Source of the DNA: Proteobacteria bacterium UBA7447
GTDB taxonomy: Bacteria; Pseudomonadota; Gammaproteobacteria; Arenicellales; UBA868
DNA: 7,232 bases
Direction: 5' to 3'
NCBI GenBank assembly: GCA_002477475.1
Contig: DLPX01000042.1
Coordinates: 4,705 to 11,936, forward strand
Shown: positions 1 through 4,751 of the stretch, one piece after another
How positions within the stretch are numbered: position 1 is the first letter of the stretch
Layout of the letters: the number at the start of each line of letters is the position of its first letter
Translations under genes and position numbers: made by a program
Notes under the pieces: generated by a model
The model's input: only the letters and a program-made list of their open reading frames with translations
What the model was told of the DNA's origin: nothing
The model's database searches: none

Positions 1-111
1 ATGAGGAATCCATCTCGATCAAAATCCTTTTTTTGTTGTGTGCTCAGTCTAAACATGGATCATTTTTACTGGACTGAACGCAACCCTAAGGTGTCGGTGT
101 GCTATCAGTGT

Positions 112-1008
112 TCAGACGACCTGTCGCAGTTCGCAGATGTGTTCCTTGCGAACGCCGCAGCAGCCGCCAATCAGTTGCACACCTTGATCCATCCAGCGTT
201 TGGATGCTCGGGCATAGTCTGAGGGAGAGATCATGTCGTCGAATATCGCCGTCGTATTGTCTTCACTAAATTGGCAGACGTGCGCATATATCCCGACTGC
301 ACCCTGCCAGTGAGTCTTCAGGATTTCCAGACACGCGTCTATATGGTCGACTTCAGTGTGCATGATACTGACAAGAGGGACGTCTTTTTCTTTAAGCGCG
401 GTAAGCGCATCTTCTAAAGGTTCGCCGCCCAAAAGGCACATCCGTCCATCTATGGGTTTTGCCGACACACCTCCCCAGACTGGCAATCCACTTGCTTTGG
501 CTCCGTCAACACAGGCAAGCAAGCGGTCGATATGGCTCAGCATCTCAAGCATGATGAGATCACATCCCCCGCTGGCCATCAGCATGGCCTGATCACGGGT
601 ATTGGTTTCGAGCTCTTCTATCGACGGTATGTCCTTAGTCCATATCCAATGCGTAATTCCTCCTGCAACCAACAGCCCGGACTGGCCGGAAGCACTCCTT
701 GCCTCATTGGCAAGCTGGACAGCAGCTTTGGTGAGCGTATCAAATCGATCTTCAATTCCAGCTGAACGAAGGCAATGACGTGATGAGCTGAAGGTGTTGG
801 TGATAATGATCTCGGCGCCGCATTCGATGTACTCTTCGTGGATCGCCCGGACGATCTCGGGGTGAGAGAGGGCAGCGCCGCTGTTCCAGGTGTTCACGAC
901 CTGAGGCACGCCTCGGCGTTCACACTCGGTACCGGTAGCGCCATCCAGCAGAATTCGCTCGCCTCGGCATATTCGATCCCAAATCGCCTGATAGCGCTTT
1001 GTTGCCAT
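112..1008 (-). CDS. Homocysteine S-methyltransferase family protein
   Basis: Predicted cytosolic zinc-dependent methyltransferase of the BHMT/MmuM/MetH-N-terminal type (Hcy-binding TIM barrel), which moves a methyl group from a donor such as glycine betaine or S-methylmethionine to homocysteine. Numbered from the ATG at 1008 (298 aa, usual length for the family), it shows DGATGTE at about 22-28, TNTF at 70-73, LIMLEM around 151-156 with the conserved Glu, and the C-terminal zinc-binding pair in GGCCG at 281-285. The frame extends 13 codons further to a GTG at 1047, but an AAGGAG sequence 11 bp upstream favours the ATG. The third zinc cysteine, normally in a G-I/V-N-C motif, is not in place: the segment reads GIYAHVC, with Ala at the expected position and Cys three residues later. 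It follows a recombinase-like fragment on the same strand with a 41-bp gap. The methyl donor cannot be read from the sequence; betaine is a guess from the nearby carnitine genes. Confidence 0.9.
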   Translation of the reverse strand: MATKRYQAIWDRICRGERILLDGATGTECERRGVPQVVNTWNSGAALSHPEIVRAIHEEYIECGAEIIITNTFSSSRHCLRSAGIEDRFDTLTKAAVQLANEARSASGQSGLLVAGGITHWIWTKDIPSIEELETNTRDQAMLMASGGCDLIMLEMLSHIDRLLACVDGAKASGLPVWGGVSAKPIDGRMCLLGGEPLEDALTALKEKDVPLVSIMHTEVDHIDACLEILKTHWQGAVGIYAHVCQFSEDNTTAIFDDMISPSDYARASKRWMDQGVQLIGGCCGVRKEHICELRQVV

Positions 1009-1019
1009 CCTTACCTTGT

Positions 1020-1025
1020 CTCCTT
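1020..1025 (-). promoter_or_regulatory. Ribosome binding site deciding the methyltransferase start
   Basis: The minus strand reads AAGGAG here, 11 bp before the ATG at 1008. The spacing is slightly long, but the site lies inside the longer reading frame that opens with GTG at 1047, so it argues for the internal ATG as the true start. Confidence 0.5.
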
Positions 1026-1049
1026 TAGTCCACTTTTCAGGCAGCACCG

Positions 1050-1646
1050 CTAGTGGGAATTACTGAGCGGAGTGTCACCCAATGTAGTGCCCCCCTCTAG
1101 AACGATTTCCTGCAGGCGATAACTCCAGCGCTCCATCAGCGTGGCCTGGGCTACCACCTGGTCTTTTAAAGAGACACGACTTGTGGGAATAGCCTCAGCC
1201 TGATCCACGACCTGTGCGGCAAGTTCGTTATTGCCAAGCTCCGTCATCTGCTCCCGGACATAGCTCCTTATATCCTCGGCTGTGACAGCCTCCATACCAA
1301 TAGAAGACACATGTTGGTCAAGTTGTATAGAGACAGTGTTTGGCGTCAAGAGTTTGCCATTCGCGTCAAGAAAGACGCCGCTCCCCAGGGTTGATTTAGG
1401 AAGCCACGTTAACACCCACTCAGGAATGGTCAGATCCCAGGCCGTTGAAGATTGTTTTTTGGTTCTCCTCCACACCCCGGTCTCTTCATCGATGTCAGGC
1501 CAGTCCATTTCGACTATATCTTTGAGCGGCTGTCCAGTTGCTAGCAGGAACCTATGCACCAAAGGTAAGTCGGGCCACAGGGCAAGAATCTCCGCATCCA
1601 TGAGATCACGGGAGAGAGTTCGTTCAGTTATCACCAAAAACCTCAA
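1050..1646 (-). CDS. Degenerate tyrosine recombinase (P4-integrase-like) catalytic-domain fragment
   Basis: The 198-residue frame resembles only the C-terminal catalytic domain of P4-type tyrosine integrases. Recognisable stretches are LMDAEILALWPDL (residues 15-27, like the domain's L-S-D-x-E-I-x-A-L-W opening), FLLATGQ (33-39), DIDEETGVW (51-59) followed by RTKK, a VTAEDIRSYV segment (121-130) matching the HDLRR box, and LMERWSYRLQEIV (170-182) matching the usual C-terminal helix. The catalytic set is largely lost: the first Arg after TGQ is Pro-Leu, the HxxR His is Glu124 although Arg127 remains, the later His is probably Gln149, and no Tyr lies near the nucleophile position (about 155-162). 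The arm-binding and core-binding N-terminal domains are absent, and the DNA upstream is the carnitine operon's control region. The start is uncertain: TTG at 1646 follows an in-frame stop, and GTG at 1634 or ATG at 1601 are alternatives. It is either a decaying remnant or a non-recombining DNA-binding protein. Integrase ancestry is inferred by eye. Confidence 0.6.
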   Translation of the reverse strand: MRFLVITERTLSRDLMDAEILALWPDLPLVHRFLLATGQPLKDIVEMDWPDIDEETGVWRRTKKQSSTAWDLTIPEWVLTWLPKSTLGSGVFLDANGKLLTPNTVSIQLDQHVSSIGMEAVTAEDIRSYVREQMTELGNNELAAQVVDQAEAIPTSRVSLKDQVVAQATLMERWSYRLQEIVLEGGTTLGDTPLSNSH

Positions 1647-1658
1647 AAGTTAACTTTT
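1645..1658. repeat. Perfect 14-bp palindrome at the recombinase-fragment start
   Basis: AAAAGTTAACTTTT is fully self-complementary and overlaps the TTG at 1646-1644. It could be an operator for the minus-strand transcript, but AT-rich palindromes of this size are not rare. Confidence 0.4.
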
Positions 1659-1754
1659 ATCTGACAGGGCGGGATATTAATCTTGAATGGCTGTGGGTAG
1701 CCAATTTCTGCGTGAAGTGGGATGAGCCACCAAGTGTGTCAGATTTTGAGTTAA
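1650..1754. repeat. 105-bp region bounded by inverted arms
   Basis: The left arm, 1650-1666, reads TTAACT, three bases, then ATCTGACA. The right arm, 1737-1754, read as reverse complement, is TTAACT, four bases, then ATCTGACA, so 14 bases match in two exact blocks. The roughly 70 bp between the arms contain a smaller hairpin, TGGCT at 1688-1692 with AGCCA at 1699-1703 (6-nt loop). No clear target duplication flanks the arms. It may be a regulatory structure, a very small inverted-repeat element or a scar of recombination; it lies beside the integrase-like fragment. Confidence 0.5.
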
Positions 1755-1756
1755 TA

Positions 1757-1774
1757 GATTTGCGATCGCAAATC
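1757..1774. promoter_or_regulatory. Perfect 18-bp palindrome, candidate operator of the carnitine operon
   Basis: GATTTGCGATCGCAAATC is perfectly symmetric over 18 bp, centred between 1765 and 1766. It lies about 20 bp upstream of a candidate -35 element and 78 bp before the BKACE start. If transcription starts near 1829, its centre is near -63, a position typical of an upstream activator. The binding regulator is unknown and is not encoded in the window. Confidence 0.55.
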
Positions 1775-1793
1775 GTTAAGTATTGTGCGTTTT

Positions 1794-1822
1794 TTTACAA
1801 TTGGACGAGTATCAATTATGAC
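1794..1822 (+). promoter_or_regulatory. Candidate sigma-70 promoter of the carnitine operon
   Basis: TTTACA at 1794-1799 and TATGAC at 1817-1822 are separated by 17 bp, matching the consensus at 5 of 6 and 4 of 6 positions. A weaker overlapping option is TTGGAC at 1801 with TATCTT at 1825. Either gives a short leader before the ATG at 1853. Confidence 0.45.
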
Positions 1823-1840
1823 AATATCTTTCGTCCACTT

Positions 1841-1846
1841 AGGAGG
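1841..1846 (+). promoter_or_regulatory. Strong ribosome binding site of the BKACE gene
   Basis: AGGAGG lies 6 bp before the ATG at 1853. It fixes that start over the longer frame, which opens at 1712 and runs through the palindrome and promoter. Confidence 0.8.
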
Positions 1847-1852
1847 TGCGAC

Positions 1853-2770
1853 ATGCCTTTAGAGATGAATCTTAAGCCGTTTATTACCTGTGCCGTGACA
1901 GGTTCTGGAGGAACACAAGACCGGTCGCCACACGTGCCGCGCTCGCCAGAACAGATCGCGGCCAGCGCTATCGATGCGGCCAAGGCGGGTGCCGCGATTG
2001 TGCATTGTCACGTGCGCGATCCCGAGACCGGAAAGCCTGGCCGGCAAAAAGAACTTTTTCGTGAAGTGGTGGACCGTATCCGTGATGCCGACACCGATGT
2101 GGTGATTAACCTGACTGCCGGAATGGGCGGTGATATGGTTTTTGGGGATGTCGAGAGTCCATTGCCTCTGAATGAAGACGGTACTGACATGGCGGGCGCA
2201 ACGGAACGTGTGGCTCATGTGGCAGAGTGTCTGCCGGAGATCTGCACTCTTGATTGTGGAACGATGAACTTCGCGGAAGCCGACTACGTGATGACAAATA
2301 CGCCAGGGATCCTTCGCGCGATGGCGAAGATGATGACGGATCTTGGGGTCCGCATTGAGATCGAGGCATTTGATACTGGCCACCTGTGGTTCGCTAAACA
2401 GTTGGTTCAGGAGGGGATCATCCCGGAACCGGTGATGATTCAGATGTGCATGGGCGTTCCGTGGGGCGCACCCGATGATCTCAACACCTTTATGGCAATG
2501 ACTAATAACGTACCGGCAGGCTGGACGGTGTCGGCTTTTGCACTCGGACGCAATGAGATGCCCTATGCGGCAGCATCGGTACTTGCCGGCGCCAATATCC
2601 GAGTCGGTCTCGAAGACAATCTGTGGCTGAAAAAGGGCGAACTCGCCACCAATGCCCAACTTGTCGAAAAGGCAGGAACGATTGTGACCAATATGGGATG
2701 CTCGCTGATGACACCGGCAGAAGTACGCGAAAAACTCCAGCTGCAAAAGCGTATGCCCCAAACCGTCTAA
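1853..2770 (+). CDS. Beta-keto acid cleavage enzyme (BKACE, DUF849), probable 3-dehydrocarnitine cleavage enzyme
   Basis: BKACE proteins are zinc-dependent TIM-barrel enzymes that condense a beta-keto acid with acetyl-CoA and cleave it to acetoacetate and a new acyl-CoA. With dehydrocarnitine the products are acetoacetate and betainyl-CoA. The 305-aa protein has the usual family length and starts with LKPFITCAVTGSGG (residues 7-20). The zinc-binding HCHVRD lies at 51-56, INLTAG at 85-90, and RVGLEDN at 250-256 supplies an Arg, Glu and Asp spaced as in the characterised enzyme Kce (Arg226, Glu230, Asp231). The substrate is inferred from the next gene, carnitine dehydrogenase, 24 bp downstream and surely co-transcribed; the order matches cdhC-cdhA of Pseudomonas aeruginosa. 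The start is set by the AGGAGG at 1841. From sequence alone other keto acids such as 3-keto-5-aminohexanoate cannot be excluded, but the neighbour makes carnitine by far the best choice. Confidence 0.92.
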   Translation: MPLEMNLKPFITCAVTGSGGTQDRSPHVPRSPEQIAASAIDAAKAGAAIVHCHVRDPETGKPGRQKELFREVVDRIRDADTDVVINLTAGMGGDMVFGDVESPLPLNEDGTDMAGATERVAHVAECLPEICTLDCGTMNFAEADYVMTNTPGILRAMAKMMTDLGVRIEIEAFDTGHLWFAKQLVQEGIIPEPVMIQMCMGVPWGAPDDLNTFMAMTNNVPAGWTVSAFALGRNEMPYAAASVLAGANIRVGLEDNLWLKKGELATNAQLVEKAGTIVTNMGCSLMTPAEVREKLQLQKRMPQTV

Positions 2771-2794
2771 GTCTAAGTCCGAAAAGGTAGAGAG

Positions 2795-3790
2795 ATGAAC
2801 AGGATCGAAACAGTTGCGATTATCGGTGGGGGGGTGATTGGCGGCGGCTGGGCCGCTCGTCTTATTGAGAACGGTATTGACGTTCGCGTCTTTGACCCGG
2901 CGTCTGATGCTAAGGATAAGTTTGATGCAGTGCTCGCCAATGCGGACCGGGCCTATGCCAGCCTGACTGATGCACCCCGCGGCACCAAAGGCTCAGTGAC
3001 CTGGCACGATACTGCTGCCCAAGCGGCCCAGGGTTCCCAGCTGATTATTGAATCAGTGCCGGAACGCCCCGACATCAAGCGCGCAGTCTATGCTGAAATT
3101 GAAACCACTGCTGCTGACGATGCGATCATCACCTCATCTACTTCCGGCATCATGCCGAGTGAGTTGCAGGCCGAGATGAGTCATCCAGAGCGACTGATGG
3201 TCGCGCACCCCTTTAATCCGGTGTATCTGCTGCCGCTGGTGGAGCTTGTGGCCGGCACGCAGACCGACAATAAATACATAGACTGGGGCAAAACATTTTT
3301 TGCGGACATTGGAATGCATCCGCTGCATTGTCGGGTTGAGATAGCAGGGTTTCTGTCCGATCGCCTGCAGGAGGCCCTGTGGCGAGAGGCATTGTGGTTG
3401 CTTCATGACAAGGTGGCCACGGCCGACGAGATCGATGCAGCTATTGCGTACGGTCCTGGATTGCGCTGGGCGCAGATGGGCACGATGCAGACATTCCACC
3501 TGGCGGGCGGCGAAGGAGGCATGCGGGCGATGTTGGCGATGTTCGGCCCGTGTCTTAAGTGGCCCTGGACCAAGTTGATGGATGTGCCCGAGTTGACCGA
3601 TGACTTCGTCAATGATGTGGGTGACCAATGTGAAAAGCAGGCCGCAGGCTTGAATCCGCGGGAACTCGAACGCATACGAGACGATAACCTGATTGCGATT
3701 CAGCGCGCGCTGAAGGGCAATGACTGGGGCGCAGGGAAGACTCTAGCCCGCTACGAAGCCAAGATGGGGCGAGCCGCAAACGATGATTAA
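2795..3790 (+). CDS. lcdH: L-carnitine dehydrogenase (3-dehydrogenase)
   Basis: Cytosolic NAD-dependent oxidation of L-carnitine to 3-dehydrocarnitine, the first step of aerobic carnitine breakdown (also called cdhA). The 331-aa protein belongs to the 3-hydroxyacyl-CoA dehydrogenase superfamily. A Rossmann fold opens it, with GGGVIG at 11-16 and Asp34 at the end of the second strand favouring NAD. HPFNP at 138-142 and Glu150 form the expected His-Glu catalytic pair, twelve residues apart. The stretch RWAQMGT (224-230) and the long GPCLKWPWTKLMDVPELTD block (251-269) are signatures I associate with carnitine dehydrogenase rather than with fatty-acid enzymes. There is no fused C-terminal thioesterase domain, which some relatives carry. 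An AAGG at 2784-2787 precedes the ATG by 7 bp. It lies between the BKACE and tautomerase genes in one operon. The N-terminal third is lightly diverged (three glycines after the GxGxxG core). Confidence 0.93.
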   Translation: MNRIETVAIIGGGVIGGGWAARLIENGIDVRVFDPASDAKDKFDAVLANADRAYASLTDAPRGTKGSVTWHDTAAQAAQGSQLIIESVPERPDIKRAVYAEIETTAADDAIITSSTSGIMPSELQAEMSHPERLMVAHPFNPVYLLPLVELVAGTQTDNKYIDWGKTFFADIGMHPLHCRVEIAGFLSDRLQEALWREALWLLHDKVATADEIDAAIAYGPGLRWAQMGTMQTFHLAGGEGGMRAMLAMFGPCLKWPWTKLMDVPELTDDFVNDVGDQCEKQAAGLNPRELERIRDDNLIAIQRALKGNDWGAGKTLARYEAKMGRAANDD

Positions 3791-3791
3791 A

Positions 3792-3816
3792 AAGTCGTAG
3801 ATAAGCTCAAGTCGTA
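3792..3816. repeat. Short direct repeat in the operon gap
   Basis: AAGTCGTA occurs at 3792-3799 and again at 3809-3816, a 17-bp period, in the 66-bp gap between the dehydrogenase stop and the tautomerase start. No function is evident; an internal regulatory site or chance are both possible. Confidence 0.25.
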
Positions 3817-3843
3817 ACGATTTTTGTCGATTCTTACTTTATC

Positions 3844-3849
3844 GAGGAG
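3844..3849 (+). promoter_or_regulatory. Ribosome binding site of the tautomerase gene
   Basis: GAGGAG lies 7 bp before the ATG at 3857. It supports this start over the in-frame ATG at 3824 and leaves Pro as the residue after Met, as the tautomerase mechanism needs. Confidence 0.75.
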
Positions 3850-3856
3850 AAACCAT

Positions 3857-4051
3857 ATGCCTTTGATTCAGGTACAGATGTTTGTCGGTCGTACACCTCA
3901 GCAAAAGCGGGACCTGGTGCGCGCACTAACCGATGCGTTTGTCGAGACGGCAGGCAGCACACACGACGCCGTGGATGTGATCTTGACCGACGTCGAGCAA
4001 TCCGACTGGGGACAGGGCGGAGAGTTATTCTCGGAAAAGAAGCGGGATTAG
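3857..4051 (+). CDS. 4-oxalocrotonate tautomerase-like protein in the carnitine operon
   Basis: A 64-codon member of the 4-OT superfamily, small proteins that form hexamers and use the amino-terminal Pro as general base to shift keto-enol or double-bond positions. After Met removal, numbering as in Pseudomonas putida 4-OT, Pro1 is present, Arg11 is kept in FVGRT, Trp50 occupies the Phe50 site and GQGGEL matches the GIGGEL end. Arg39, which binds the substrate carboxylate in classical 4-OT, is replaced by Asp39, so true 4-oxalocrotonate activity is unlikely. It is the last gene of the operon, 66 bp after carnitine dehydrogenase, and sits where cdhCAB operons have the betainyl-CoA thioesterase. 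A role in handling the keto or enol form of dehydrocarnitine or acetoacetate is a guess; it may also be an unrelated passenger. Convergent ytoQ begins 46 bp further on, with no obvious terminator between. Confidence 0.85.
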   Translation: MPLIQVQMFVGRTPQQKRDLVRALTDAFVETAGSTHDAVDVILTDVEQSDWGQGGELFSEKKRD

Positions 4052-4097
4052 CGAGGACGCTTCAGTTGTGCATCGATGATTCTGTTTAGACGGCATC

Positions 4098-4538
4098 TTA
4101 AGTCCGTGTAACGTACTTCAATATCTGAATCACCTGATCAGTTGTTTTTGCCCAGGCCATTGCTGCGGCATCAACTTCTTTTAGCGCGTGGACGATCTCT
4201 TCGTCATGTAGCGTTATATAGGGTTTGCCTTTCGCGGCGCAGTATCCGGCATCAAAGGCAGCATTCCACTGCTTGAATTTTTCTCCAAACCGGATGATCG
4301 CGATGTCGCAATTCTCAAGATGCGTCTTGGTTCTGATCGCGTTCACTTTCGACGATTTGTGATCGCGCCAAAACGAGTTCTCTTCTGCGCCGAGCAGATC
4401 GCCGGCCGCGTCGCTTGCTTCATGGTCGGTAACGGCCGAAGTAAATGTTATGGGCAGATCGTCAGCTTTGGCGCCGTCGATCAGTTGCTGACGCCAATCT
4501 GAGTGAATCTCACCAGATAAATAGACTTTCCAGATCAT
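4098..4538 (-). CDS. ytoQ: YtoQ family protein
   Basis: The 146-aa protein matches Bacillus subtilis YtoQ in length (about 148 aa) and in the conserved blocks I recall: VYLSGEIHSDW at 5-15, TDHEASD at 37-43, KVNAIRT at 64-70, FGEKFKQWNAAFDAGYCAA at 84-102, and HALKEVDAAA at 117-126. The family has a small alpha/beta fold related to nucleoside 2-deoxyribosyltransferases and TIR-like NAD-processing domains, with no established reaction; the Glu and Asp residues in GEIHSDW and in NAAFDAGY are candidates for the active site. No signal peptide or membrane segment is visible. A GAGGA sequence sits close upstream of the ATG at 4538. It is a single minus-strand gene, convergent with the carnitine operon and divergent from the glutamine-synthetase-like gene, so a link to either is unproven. 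Confidence 0.9.
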   Translation of the reverse strand: MIWKVYLSGEIHSDWRQQLIDGAKADDLPITFTSAVTDHEASDAAGDLLGAEENSFWRDHKSSKVNAIRTKTHLENCDIAIIRFGEKFKQWNAAFDAGYCAAKGKPYITLHDEEIVHALKEVDAAAMAWAKTTDQVIQILKYVTRT

Positions 4539-4572
4539 AAATCCTCGCTGAAATTAAGCTCGTTACATGAGA

Positions 4573-4594
4573 CGCGCACTGCCAAGAGTGCGTG
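4573..4594. promoter_or_regulatory. Hairpin in the ytoQ / GS-like divergent region
   Basis: CGCACT at 4575-4580 pairs with AGTGCG at 4587-4592 across a 6-nt loop; outer G-T and C-G pairs extend the stem to 8 bp. No T-run follows on either strand, so an operator is more likely than a terminator. Confidence 0.4.
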
Positions 4595-4610
4595 GTCAAC
4601 CCGTCAACCC
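4595..4610. repeat. Tandem GTCAACCC repeat
   Basis: GTCAACCC occurs twice in a row, at 4595-4602 and 4603-4610, directly abutting the hairpin. GTCAAC recurs at 4658-4663. The copies lie between divergent starts (ytoQ at 4538, GS-like gene at 4752) and could be binding sites for a regulator. Confidence 0.4.
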
Positions 4611-4751
4611 ATTGCTGTCGCTATTGGTCAGAGGATTATGAGCCCTGTTCTGGTGTAGTCAACAAGTCGGGTGATAAGCAAAGGCGCGATGAGATTTGTA
4701 GAATGCATGCATCACAAAAATAAAGTCTAGCTATCCCGAGGTCCATCTCAT

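Noticed and set aside
44..77. Inverted repeat TCAGTC (44-49) and GACTGA (72-77) downstream of the methyltransferase as a terminator
   Set aside because: The loop is 22 nt, the stem only 6 bp, and on the minus strand an A-run rather than a T-run follows.
1..222. A plus-strand 73-codon open frame starting at the first base
   Set aside because: It has no ribosome binding site in view, resembles no family I know and overlaps the end of the well-supported methyltransferase gene on the other strand from 112.
1762..1769. GCGATCGC as the cyanobacterial HIP1 repeat
   Set aside because: I noticed it only here, as the core of a larger palindrome, and the gene content does not suggest a cyanobacterium.
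1712..1852. N-terminal extension of the BKACE gene
   Set aside because: It lacks family similarity and crosses the palindrome and promoter; AGGAGG points to the ATG at 1853.
1859..2761. Long minus-strand open frame (300 codons) opposite the BKACE gene
   Set aside because: It is rich in His, Cys and Arg and shows no family motif: a shadow of the real gene on the plus strand.
4052..4097. Bidirectional terminator between the tautomerase and ytoQ genes
   Set aside because: Only a 4-bp ACGG/CCGT stem is seen nearby and no T-run follows on either strand.
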